This document shows positions 1-6,773 of a stretch of 11,538 nt of DNA, piece after piece. This DNA is from DAIDKA01 sp049792815 (GTDB lineage: Bacteria; Pseudomonadota; Gammaproteobacteria; Steroidobacterales; Steroidobacteraceae), in assembly GCA_049792815.1 (NCBI GenBank), contig JBARBG010000182.1:1-11538 (forward strand), in the 5' to 3' direction. Each line of letters starts with the position of its first letter. Within the stretch, counting starts at the first letter, position 1. The notes beneath the pieces are model-generated. The model had not been told where the DNA came from and made no database searches. It saw only the letters and a list, made by a program, of their open reading frames with translations. The translations under genes were made by a program, and so were the position numbers.

Positions 1-185
1 CTGATGGGCGCTGCGGGATAGGCATTCGCGGTGCCCGGGTTGACCGCGCCCGGCGGCTGCACCGGCTGCACGGGCGTTGTGATGGGTTCGCGGAATATCA
101 CGCACCCGCTCAAGCCGGCGGCGACCCACACCAGCGCCAGCAACCACTGGGGTCGCCACTGCAGGACCCGAAACACTCTCGACAT
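1..185 (-). CDS. Lipoprotein, N-terminal part only; candidate PBP1b activator (LpoP-like)
   Basis: The reading frame opens with ATG at 185 and runs without a stop to the left edge, giving 61 codons of a gene whose rest lies outside the window. The protein starts with a basic N-region (MSRVFRVLQWRPQW), a hydrophobic stretch and a lipobox, LSGC, with the lipidated cysteine near residue 28. A proline-rich low-complexity linker (PVQPVQPPGAVNPG) follows, as is common in lipoproteins that span the periplasm from the outer membrane. The start lies 13 bases after the mrcB stop, and AAGGGGA stands directly before the ATG, so translation after mrcB is very likely. In Pseudomonas aeruginosa the TPR lipoprotein LpoP is encoded next to PBP1b and activates it; the position and lipobox here fit that. 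No TPR can be seen because the gene is cut. The lipoprotein call is firm; the LpoP role is inference. Confidence 0.8.
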   Translation of the reverse strand, partial: MSRVFRVLQWRPQWLLALVWVAAGLSGCVIFREPITTPVQPVQPPGAVNPGTANAYPAAPI

Positions 186-198
186 TCCCCTTTCAACC

Positions 199-2478
199 TC
201 AATGATGCGTAATGCCCTGCAGCCATTTACCGGCCCTGTCCAGCAGCGTCGGCTCAGACTGGGCGCTGCAGCCCGCGGGCGCATCCGGTGGCGTGAAGCT
301 CAAAGGCACATAAACCGTCACTGGCTCCGACGGGCAACCGGCCGAGGGCAGGTAGCCGGTACGGTAGTCGATGGTAACCGGATGCAGGGTATCCGGCATG
401 GCGCTCGATACCGAGGTCGGGCCAATCGCCGTCAGCAGCCGATCCCACACGCCCAGTGCGCCCGCCGAACCGGTCAGACCGGTTACCCGGTCATCATCGT
501 AGCCCACCCATACCACGGCGACCGCGTTGCCCGAGAAACCGGCGAACCAGCTGTCGCGAAGATCAGAAGAAGTCCCGGATTTGCCGGCCACCACGACGCC
601 CGTGGGCAGGATCGCCAGGGCGGGCGCACCGGTGCCGCGCTGGATGACCTGCTCCATCATCATCTGCAGGGCGAACACCGCATCCGGCTGTGCCACCGGG
701 GTCACATCCACGTTGAAGGCCTTCACGGCCTTGCCGTCGGCGCCCAGTACGGCGCGCACCGCCCGCAGGTTGCTCTTGAATCCGCCATTGGCCAGTCCGG
801 TATACAACTGTGCGACATCCAGGGGCGTGAGCTCAAAAGTCCCCAGCAGCAGGGAAGGAATACGCGGCGGGTCCTCCTCGATGCCAAAGCGCTGCAGTGA
901 ATGCCGGACGGCGTCCAGGCCGATCTCCATCCCCAGGTTGATGGTGGCAAGGTTGAGTGAGCGTGCCAGACCCTTGACCATGGGGACGGGGCCGTTGATG
1001 TCGTGTTCGAAGTTCTCAGGCTGCCAATCCGGCGCGCCGGGGATCTTGATGTCCACCGGTACGTCCTGAATGATGCTGGCCGGGTTGTAGCGACCGGTTT
1101 CAAGCGCGGCCAGGTACACAAAAGGCTTCACCAAGGATCCGATCGGCCGGCGGGCATCCAGGGCACGGTTGAAGCCATCGAAGCCCGCCTCGCGACCCCC
1201 GACCACGGCCATCACGTCGCCACTTTGCGGCGCGGTCACGACCACCGAGCCTTCAAGCGGATCGCCCCGGGTCTTGCGCTGCCGATCCAGACGCGTCAGT
1301 TCCCGGTCGAGTATCTTTTCGGCCAACTCCTGGGTACGCGGATCAAGGTTGGTGAATACCGACAGTCCGGCCTCCGTCAGGTCCTGTTCGCGGTAGTCGC
1401 GGCGCAGGGTGCGGCGTACCAGGTCCAGGTAGGCCGGATAGTAGCCACCGGAGCCGCGCCCCATGACGCCCAGCGGACGAAGCTCGGCGGTCTGCGCATC
1501 CGCCGCGGCAATGATCTTCTGATCCGCCATCAGCCCCAGCACCACGTTGCGACGCTTCAGCGCCCGCTCCGGGTGACGGCGCGGGTCGTAGTAGGACGGC
1601 CCGCGTGCCACGGCCACCAGAGTTGCAACCTGTGCCAGGTCCAGCTCCATCAGCGGCTTGCCGAAATAGAACTGGCTGGCAAGACCAAAACCACGGATGG
1701 CGCGATCCCCATCCTGCCCCAGCTGAATCTCATTGATGTACGCGGTCATGATGTCGGTCTTGCTGAAATGCGCTTCCAGCAATACCGCCATCAGGGCTTC
1801 CTGGATCTTGCGGCCCGCCGTGCGGCGCGAATCCAGGAAATAGTTCTTCACCAACTGCTGGGTGAGCGTGCTGCCGCCCTGTTCGAACTGCCCGGAGCGC
1901 AGGTCCACCCAGATGGCGCGCAGTACACCCAGCGGATCGATCCCATGGTGAGTGTCGAAATTACGGTCCTCCACGGCCTTCAGGGCTGCCGGCAGCAGCG
2001 TTGGAACCTGATCGGGCGTGACGACTATGCGATCCTCGCCATGAATGGGAAAGATGCTGCCGATGAGCAGCGGCTCGAAGCGGGCAATGGCCACGTCCTT
2101 GCCGCTGCCGTCGCTTAAGGCGGTGATGCCGGTGTCGTTGGCATCCACATTCAGCAAGGTCGCCGGACGCACCTCATCGGCAAAGCGCGCAGCCCGCAGG
2201 TTGATCTGGAACCGGTTGCCCTGCCGCGAATAGCTGCCCGGTTTGTCGGCTTTATCGCCATGCCGGTACTGCAGCCGCTGCAGCTCGTGTTCCAGGTCGC
2301 CCGAGTCGAGGGACTCGCCCGCATAAAGCTCGAGCGGTGCCGCGTAAACCTGGGCCGGCAGGGTCCAGCGCCGGCCTTCGAACTGCGTGGTGACGATGCG
2401 GTCCAGGTGCGCCACATACAGCGCCAGCGCGATGCCACACGCCACCAGAACCACCAGCACGTAGCGCCAAATCTTCAC
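199..2478 (-). CDS. mrcB: Bifunctional peptidoglycan synthase PBP1b (class A penicillin-binding protein)
   Basis: This 759-residue inner-membrane enzyme polymerises lipid II into glycan strands and cross-links their peptides in the periplasm. It has a short cytoplasmic N-terminus and one membrane segment (about 5-23). A UB2H-like region (about 35-135) resembles E. coli PBP1b, where this domain binds LpoB. The GT51 glycosyltransferase shows EDRNF with catalytic Glu170, GGSTLTQQLVKN at 201-212, RKIQEALMAVLLE and the YINEIQLG motif. The transpeptidase has catalytic SLVK (Ser448, Lys451), SLN (507-509) and KSGT (633-636) in place of the commoner KTGT. Two C-terminal cysteines (715, 737) lie in the tail. 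The start is a GTG; GGGGCGAGAGG stands directly upstream. It begins 40 bases after the lysAC stop and is followed by the lipoprotein gene, so the three probably share a transcript. PBP1a is unlikely because of the UB2H region and the length. Confidence 0.96.
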   Translation of the reverse strand: MKIWRYVLVVLVACGIALALYVAHLDRIVTTQFEGRRWTLPAQVYAAPLELYAGESLDSGDLEHELQRLQYRHGDKADKPGSYSRQGNRFQINLRAARFADEVRPATLLNVDANDTGITALSDGSGKDVAIARFEPLLIGSIFPIHGEDRIVVTPDQVPTLLPAALKAVEDRNFDTHHGIDPLGVLRAIWVDLRSGQFEQGGSTLTQQLVKNYFLDSRRTAGRKIQEALMAVLLEAHFSKTDIMTAYINEIQLGQDGDRAIRGFGLASQFYFGKPLMELDLAQVATLVAVARGPSYYDPRRHPERALKRRNVVLGLMADQKIIAAADAQTAELRPLGVMGRGSGGYYPAYLDLVRRTLRRDYREQDLTEAGLSVFTNLDPRTQELAEKILDRELTRLDRQRKTRGDPLEGSVVVTAPQSGDVMAVVGGREAGFDGFNRALDARRPIGSLVKPFVYLAALETGRYNPASIIQDVPVDIKIPGAPDWQPENFEHDINGPVPMVKGLARSLNLATINLGMEIGLDAVRHSLQRFGIEEDPPRIPSLLLGTFELTPLDVAQLYTGLANGGFKSNLRAVRAVLGADGKAVKAFNVDVTPVAQPDAVFALQMMMEQVIQRGTGAPALAILPTGVVVAGKSGTSSDLRDSWFAGFSGNAVAVVWVGYDDDRVTGLTGSAGALGVWDRLLTAIGPTSVSSAMPDTLHPVTIDYRTGYLPSAGCPSEPVTVYVPLSFTPPDAPAGCSAQSEPTLLDRAGKWLQGITHH

Positions 2479-2499
2479 GCCTCTCGCCCCACTGCCCCC

Positions 2500-2510
2500 G
2501 CTATTCTACA
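2500..2510 (-). promoter_or_regulatory. Possible -10-like element upstream of mrcB
   Basis: Read on the minus strand this is TGTAGAATAGC, containing the -10-like hexamer TAGAAT 24 bases before the mrcB GTG. The same 11 bases occur just upstream of the L,D-transpeptidase gene at 6760-6770. No convincing -35 hexamer is seen at the right distance; TTTGCA lies 15 bases upstream. It could give mrcB a promoter of its own inside the lysAC-mrcB unit, but an 11-base repeat alone is expected by chance in a window this size. Confidence 0.2.
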
Positions 2511-2518
2511 GACAAGCC

Positions 2519-5110
2519 TCAGATGCAAAGTTCCTCGGCCGGCTCGCGCAGGGTGTAGCGCGAGCTCATGGCATGTCCATAGGCGCCGGCATTGGCCACC
2601 AGCAGCACATCACCCGAGAGCGTCGGCGGCAGCATGCGGTCATGCCCCAGGATATCGCCGCTTTCGCAGATCGGACCCACGATGTTCGCCAGGAGCGTGG
2701 CGGGATCATCCACACGGGTGAGGTTCACGATCTCGTGGTACGCGCCATACAGCGCCGGACGGATCAAGGAATTCATGCCGGTGGCCACGCCCACATAGGT
2801 GGTGTCGCCCTTTGACTTCAGCTGCGTGACCCGCGCCAGCAGCACCCCGGCCTGGGCCACCAGGTAGCGCCCCGGCTCCAGCCAGAAGGCCAGGTGCGGA
2901 TGCACTTGCTTGACGCGCGCCAAGGCCTCGTCGAGCTTTGCCAGATCAAACTCCGCCTGACCTTCGCGCTCGGGAACTCCCAGGCCGCCACCCACATCGA
3001 TCACGGTGACGTCCGGGAAGCGGCGCGAGAGCTCGGCGAGCAGCTCGCCAGTCTGCTCCCAATTGGCGACATCGAGGATGCCGCTGCCACTGTGCGAGTG
3101 CAGGCCGATGACCCGGGCGCCCGCCGCGCGCACCGACTCGGCCAGCTGATCGATTTCGGCGAGCGGCACGCCGAACTTGGAATGCTCCCCGCCGGTACGC
3201 ACGTGCCGATGGTGCCCCCGACCGACACCACCATCGATACGCACGAAGATATCCTTGCCGGCGAAAACCCTGGGCCAGTTCTCGATCGCGAACTGACTGT
3301 CGAGGGTCATCTGCACGCCCTGCGCGAAGGCCCAGATGTACTCATCGCGGCCGATGAAGTTCGGGGTGTACAGGATGCGGCCGCGATCGATTTGTGGCAC
3401 CGCCTTGACCAGATGTTCGACTTCGCCACGCGATACGCAGTCAAAGTCCAGGCCCTGCGCATGGAACAGCTGCAGCAGTTCAGGATGCGGATTGGCCTTC
3501 ATGGCATACAGCACGCGCGCCGCGGACTTCACGCCCTTCACGGCCCGGGCCGCATTCAGCAAGGTCGCGCGGTCATAGACGAAGGCACAGTCGCGACCGT
3601 CCATCACCCGCTGCAGGTCCTCGCGGCGCAGTTTCCACCACGGCGCCTTGCGCGCCGGCGCTGCGGCCTTGGCTTGCGGTGCGAACAGCTGGTCCCAGGT
3701 CGGTCCCAGCGCGCGGTCCGTGCGCGAGCGCGGAATCAGCAGCTCATGCAGCTGGTCGACCAGGCGATCGCCCTGGCTTTCATCGACGACGAAGGTGAAG
3801 TTCAGATCATTGGCGGCCTGGCTCACCAGGTACACCTGCTGCTCCGCAAACAGTTCGAACGCATCGCCCAGCTGATGCAGGATGCCGCGGATGTTGCGGC
3901 CCACGAGGCTCACCGAAGCGCACGGTCCGATGGCGCGCGCGCGGCACAGGCCGGACAGCGCCGTGATCAGGTCGTCCAGCTGGACGCTGTCCAGGGAATT
4001 GGCTGCCGGGTCCAATGAGACCGTGACGTTGGTTTCGGAGGTTGAGACCAGGTCCACGGACATGCCGTGATCCTTGAATATCTGGAAGGCATCGGCCAGG
4101 AACCCGACCTGGTGCCACATCCCCGGGCTGTCCAGTGCAATGAGAGTGATGCCCTTCTTGATGCACACCGCCTTGACCTGCGCGCCACTGTCACCGGCAT
4201 CGGCACTGAGCACGGTGCCGGGCAGGTCGGGAACCTGCGTGGCCAGGACATGCAGCGGAATCTGGTATTGACGCGCCGGCAGGATGCAGCGCGGATGCAG
4301 CACCTTGGCGCCGCTGCTGGCGATTTCCTGCGCCTCATCGTAATGCAGCGCGCGCAGCTGACGCGCGCTCGGCGTGGCGCGCGGATTGGCGCTGAACATA
4401 CCGGGCACGTCGGTCCAGATCTCCAGCCGTTCCGCGCTCAGCTTCGCCGCGAAGTAAGCCGCCGAGGTATCCGAGCCACCCCGACCCAGCAGCACGGTGT
4501 TGCCATCGGCGTCACTGGCGATGAAACCCTGGGTGATGACGACCTGCCCCAGGGCATTCAACTGTTCACGGAATGCCTCATCGGGCGTGAACACGCAGGT
4601 GGCATTGAGCACCGAGGCCTTGGCCGAGCCGCCGCGACGCTCGTCGGCTTTCAGTACCGTGCGTGCATCCAGCCAGTGTGCATCCAGGCCCTGCGAGGTC
4701 AGGAAGCGGGCGCCGAGGTCCGTGGCCATGAGCTCACCGGCGGCCATGACACGGGCGCGGGTCCGGTCGCTCAATTCGCCGACCAGCGCGACCCCGGCGC
4801 TGATCTGTCCGAGCTCCTCGAACTGTTGCTCGAGCTGCGCGCTCACCGGGATCTGAAGTTCCGCCGCCAGGCGCCGATGGCGCTCCTGGATGGCGTTGAA
4901 CACTTCATCCTGCGAGCCGACCAGCGCCGACTCGATGAGCTTCTCCAGCTTGTCGGTGATGCCGGTGACGGCGGAATGAACGATGAGCACGCGCGCACCC
5001 GCGTCCAGGCGCGTGCGTACGATGTGCGCGATGTTGCGCCAGTTGGCCAGCGAGGAAACGCTGGTGCCACCGAATTTCAGAACGACCCACTGCGGGAAAT
5101 TGCGCGCCAC
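2519..5110 (-). CDS. lysAC: Bifunctional aspartate kinase / diaminopimelate decarboxylase (LysC-LysA fusion)
   Basis: This 863-residue cytoplasmic fusion holds the first and last enzymes of the diaminopimelate/lysine pathway. The N-terminal aspartate kinase has KFGGTS (12-17), GEL at 125-127, GRGGSDTSA (209-217) and TDVPGMFSANPR (233-244). Two ACT-like regulatory segments follow (about 315-395 and 396-460). The first carries VDLVSTSETNVTVSLD, like the lysine-sensitive kinase LysC. A linker rich in Ala, Arg and Lys (about 478-490) leads to the PLP-dependent decarboxylase: YAMKAN with the PLP lysine at 538, HSHSGSG (671-677), GGGLG (707-711), EPGRY (745-749), CESGD (815-819) and GAYGHAMSSRY near the end. 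All main catalytic motifs are present in both halves. The start is GTG, with GAGG nine bases upstream and the kinase motif beginning at residue 8. Such fusions are known in Xanthomonas and Xylella. Feedback inhibition by lysine is expected from the ACT type, not shown. Confidence 0.96.
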   Translation of the reverse strand: MARNFPQWVVLKFGGTSVSSLANWRNIAHIVRTRLDAGARVLIVHSAVTGITDKLEKLIESALVGSQDEVFNAIQERHRRLAAELQIPVSAQLEQQFEELGQISAGVALVGELSDRTRARVMAAGELMATDLGARFLTSQGLDAHWLDARTVLKADERRGGSAKASVLNATCVFTPDEAFREQLNALGQVVITQGFIASDADGNTVLLGRGGSDTSAAYFAAKLSAERLEIWTDVPGMFSANPRATPSARQLRALHYDEAQEIASSGAKVLHPRCILPARQYQIPLHVLATQVPDLPGTVLSADAGDSGAQVKAVCIKKGITLIALDSPGMWHQVGFLADAFQIFKDHGMSVDLVSTSETNVTVSLDPAANSLDSVQLDDLITALSGLCRARAIGPCASVSLVGRNIRGILHQLGDAFELFAEQQVYLVSQAANDLNFTFVVDESQGDRLVDQLHELLIPRSRTDRALGPTWDQLFAPQAKAAAPARKAPWWKLRREDLQRVMDGRDCAFVYDRATLLNAARAVKGVKSAARVLYAMKANPHPELLQLFHAQGLDFDCVSRGEVEHLVKAVPQIDRGRILYTPNFIGRDEYIWAFAQGVQMTLDSQFAIENWPRVFAGKDIFVRIDGGVGRGHHRHVRTGGEHSKFGVPLAEIDQLAESVRAAGARVIGLHSHSGSGILDVANWEQTGELLAELSRRFPDVTVIDVGGGLGVPEREGQAEFDLAKLDEALARVKQVHPHLAFWLEPGRYLVAQAGVLLARVTQLKSKGDTTYVGVATGMNSLIRPALYGAYHEIVNLTRVDDPATLLANIVGPICESGDILGHDRMLPPTLSGDVLLVANAGAYGHAMSSRYTLREPAEELCI

Positions 5111-5230
5111 GATGCGGTGCCTCGATATCGGACCGGCTTGCGCGGTGCAGGATGACCTGAGCGCTTTGGGCCCTTAAGGATTCGTCGGTTTGTCTAGGAA
5201 GTGAAGGGATGCCGCGCCCGCGACTCACCC
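5111..5230. other. Intergenic gap between the small protein gene and lysAC
   Basis: These 120 bases separate the stop of the 70-residue protein gene from the lysAC start; both genes read on the minus strand. I see no strong terminator hairpin with a U-run, so readthrough from the upstream promoter into lysAC is possible. A palindrome CCTTAAGG (5172-5179) abuts GGGCCC. A TAGACA hexamer (minus, 5191-5196) resembles a -35 box but lacks a partner -10 at proper spacing. It is too short for a lysine riboswitch, and none is seen. Confidence 0.5.
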
Positions 5231-5443
5231 CTAATCTTCAAAGATGTCGCGCAGGTCCTTTTCGAGCTTGCGATCGGCGAGCACCTCTTCCAGCTTGCTC
5301 CACGCCGCCTTGCCACGCTTTCCCTGGTTGCGCACACGTTTATCCACGCGGTCCAGAATCCGGTCGTAGTCGGTACCGTCTTCGGGTGCGTTATTGAGGA
5401 ATTCGTCGTCCAGATCGAAGTTTTCGTTATCGCGTTCTGACAT
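5231..5443 (-). CDS. Small conserved protein of unknown function, PA3496-like
   Basis: This is a 70-residue soluble protein without signal peptide or membrane segment. The N-terminal third is strongly acidic (SERDNENFDLDDEF and PEDGTDYD). The middle is basic (RVDKRVRNQGKRGK). The C-terminus should form an amphipathic charged helix (WSKLEEVLADRKLEKDLRDI). This layout resembles short gammaproteobacterial proteins annotated as PA3496 family, a putative envelope-integrity group; the match is from memory of the pattern and needs a profile search. The coding call rests on the ATG start, a good promoter 71 bases upstream, the protein-like charge pattern and the separation from neighbouring genes. 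No Shine-Dalgarno sequence is visible before the ATG: the preceding bases are AACCTTCAACG. It lies 120 bases upstream of lysAC on the same strand and could be co-transcribed with it. No catalytic motif is seen. Confidence 0.78.
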   Translation of the reverse strand: MSERDNENFDLDDEFLNNAPEDGTDYDRILDRVDKRVRNQGKRGKAAWSKLEEVLADRKLEKDLRDIFED

Positions 5444-5513
5444 CGTTGAAGGTTAAAATTTTCACGTAGAAACAACGACTTACACACAAAAGGTTAACCC
5501 TGTGGGTGCGCGA

Positions 5514-5541
5514 ACTATAACGGATCCGCGCAGCCTTTCAA
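5514..5541 (-). promoter_or_regulatory. Sigma-70-type promoter for the 70-residue protein gene
   Basis: On the minus strand the -35 box TTGAAA (5536-5541) and -10 box TATAGT (5514-5519) are separated by 16 bases; each matches the consensus at four or five of six positions. Transcription would start near 5507, giving a leader of roughly 65 bases to the ATG at 5443. The leader holds the palindrome GGTTAACC (5492-5499) and two copies of TTAACCTT (5490-5497 and 5449-5456). The same transcript may continue into lysAC and mrcB. Confidence 0.6.
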
Positions 5542-5644
5542 CTGTTTGTGCGCAATCCTGTCGCTCGCGCCTGCCAGAGGCCGCTCATACGGTCAAGTCC
5601 AGGGCCAGGGATCCGACCCAGTACGCCGTCACCCGTGAAGCCGC

Positions 5645-5666
5645 AATGCAGCACGTTGGCCGCATT
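5645..5666 (-). terminator. Weak hairpin downstream of the L,D-transpeptidase gene
   Basis: On the minus strand AATGCGGC and GCTGCATT can pair as an eight-base stem with one G-U pair around a six-base loop (CAACGT), starting 38 bases after the stop of the transpeptidase gene. No U-run follows, so it does not meet the usual picture of a factor-independent terminator. It may be a chance hairpin. Nothing else gene-like was recognised in 5542-5704. Confidence 0.2.
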
Positions 5667-5704
5667 TGACGCTCAATCAGCGCCTGATCGGGCAAGATCG
5701 GTCC

Positions 5705-6754
5705 CTACTGCGTCACCCAGCGGTTGGCGTCGGAGGGCGCCGAGGACTGAGTCGTGGTCTGTGCCGGAACAGGCGCAGGTGCCGCGGCCGGCGGGGCTGA
5801 GCTCGGCGCCGGCGCAACGTCCGCCTGCAGACCCACCAGTACTGGAATCCCGTCGGCTTTCTTCAGGGCATCGGCGGCGATGTCCCAGTTGACGGCGGTA
5901 GTGGTGTTCCCCAGCACCTGATTGAGCAGGGCCTCGAATTTGTCGAGCACCGGCTCGACGCTCTGGCCCTGCGCGTCCACCGGCGGGTGCGCTTCGAGCA
6001 GCAGGTCGCCGTCCACGAAGGCCACTTTGAGGGGTACGTTGATCAGGTAAACCTTCGTGCCCACCGGCACCGTGGGAAAAATCGCCGCCACGTCTTCGGG
6101 ATACATGCGGATGCAGCCATGAGTTACCGCCATACCCACCGCCAGCGGATTGTTGGTGCCGTGAATGAGATAGTCACCCGGATGAATGGCCAGACGCATG
6201 GCAAACAGGCCCAGCGGATTGTCAGGACCGGCTCGGATGACCCCCGCGGGCAATGGATCATTGTTGGCCAGGTGTTCGGCGCGCACCGAGGCGGGAGGAT
6301 TCCAGGTCGGATTCTTTTCCTTGGACACCACATGTGTCAGACCCATCGGCGTCTGCCAGTCCATCTTGCCGATGCTCACCGGGTAGGTGACCACGGTGGG
6401 GGTCTGGCCTTTCCTGGGCTTGGGAAAATAATAGATACGGTGCTCAGGAATGTTCACGATGATGCCGTCGCGCGGCCCCGGCGGCAGGATGTGGCGTCCG
6501 GGAATCACGATCGCGGCGCCCTCGCCCGGCAACCACGGGTCTACTTTGGGGTTGGCGCGGGCCATCTCCTCGTAGCCGAGCCCGTAGCGCCGCGCGATCT
6601 CCACCAGGGTGTCCGAGTAATGCGTGGTGATATGCAGGTCTTCGCCGATGACCTGCAGGTTCGGGTCGGTGAGCTCGTAGACCGCGGCCCGACTGGGCTG
6701 CAACGCGGCGAGCGTCACGGCGATGGCCAGGGCGTGGATGAATCTGCCTTTCAT
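5705..6754 (-). CDS. Periplasmic L,D-transpeptidase (ErfK/YbiS/YcfS/YnhG family, YkuD domain)
   Basis: This 349-residue exported protein is an L,D-transpeptidase, a family that forms 3-3 cross-links in peptidoglycan or links lipoprotein to it. A Sec signal peptide covers about residues 1-23, with likely cleavage in SRA-AVYEL. A LysM-like segment (about 40-86; TLVEIARRYGLGYEEMARAN, then PWLPGEGAAIVIP) should bind glycan. The YkuD catalytic domain spans about 95-243. It contains His198 in IHGTNNP and the THGCIRM motif with nucleophile Cys214, His212 and Arg216; Thr replaces the usual Ser before the histidine. The C-terminus adds about 105 residues, ending in an Ala/Pro/Ser-rich tail (about 313-345) that may extend the protein in the periplasm. 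The start is ATG at 6754 with no clear Shine-Dalgarno. The gene is divergent from the glycosylase gene by 19 bases. Whether it makes 3-3 links or anchors a lipoprotein cannot be told from sequence alone. Confidence 0.94.
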   Translation of the reverse strand: MKGRFIHALAIAVTLAALQPSRAAVYELTDPNLQVIGEDLHITTHYSDTLVEIARRYGLGYEEMARANPKVDPWLPGEGAAIVIPGRHILPPGPRDGIIVNIPEHRIYYFPKPRKGQTPTVVTYPVSIGKMDWQTPMGLTHVVSKEKNPTWNPPASVRAEHLANNDPLPAGVIRAGPDNPLGLFAMRLAIHPGDYLIHGTNNPLAVGMAVTHGCIRMYPEDVAAIFPTVPVGTKVYLINVPLKVAFVDGDLLLEAHPPVDAQGQSVEPVLDKFEALLNQVLGNTTTAVNWDIAADALKKADGIPVLVGLQADVAPAPSSAPPAAAPAPVPAQTTTQSSAPSDANRWVTQ

Positions 6755-6773
6755 GACCGGCTATTCTACAACT
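6755..6773. promoter_or_regulatory. Compact divergent promoter region with overlapping -10-like elements
   Basis: Only 19 bases lie between the two divergent ATG codons. The plus strand reads TATTCT at 6762-6767, six bases before the glycosylase ATG. The minus strand reads TAGAAT over 6763-6768, eight bases before the transpeptidase ATG. With normal -10-to-start distances, both transcripts would begin at or within a few bases of the start codons, which would explain the absence of Shine-Dalgarno sequences. The -35 boxes would have to lie in coding sequence and are weak (TGAATC at 6739-6744 for the plus strand). This is a reading of sequence only. Confidence 0.4.

Noticed and set aside
1003..2118. 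Long open frame (371 codons) on the plus strand inside mrcB
   Set aside because: It is the opposite strand of an unmistakable PBP1b gene in GC-rich DNA, where long antisense frames arise from codon bias; the translation shows no domain and is rich in His, Arg and Gln.
2894..5155. Two long plus-strand frames opposite lysAC (2894-4018 and 4067-5155)
   Set aside because: Both are antisense to intact kinase and decarboxylase motifs and have the Arg/His/Gln-rich composition of shadow frames, with no recognisable protein motif.
5111..5230. Lysine riboswitch upstream of lysAC
   Set aside because: The gap is only 120 bases and shows none of the conserved lysine-aptamer helices; control is more likely through the ACT domains.
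5194..5487. 97-codon minus-strand frame overlapping the small protein gene
   Set aside because: It is in another frame, crosses the small gene and its leader, and has Ser/Thr/Arg-rich shadow composition; the 70-codon frame has the better charge pattern and start position.
6723..6773. Upstream extension of the glycosylase to an ATG at 6723
   Set aside because: It would overlap the first codons of the divergent transpeptidase gene and lies outside the conserved family start; 6774 fits homologues.
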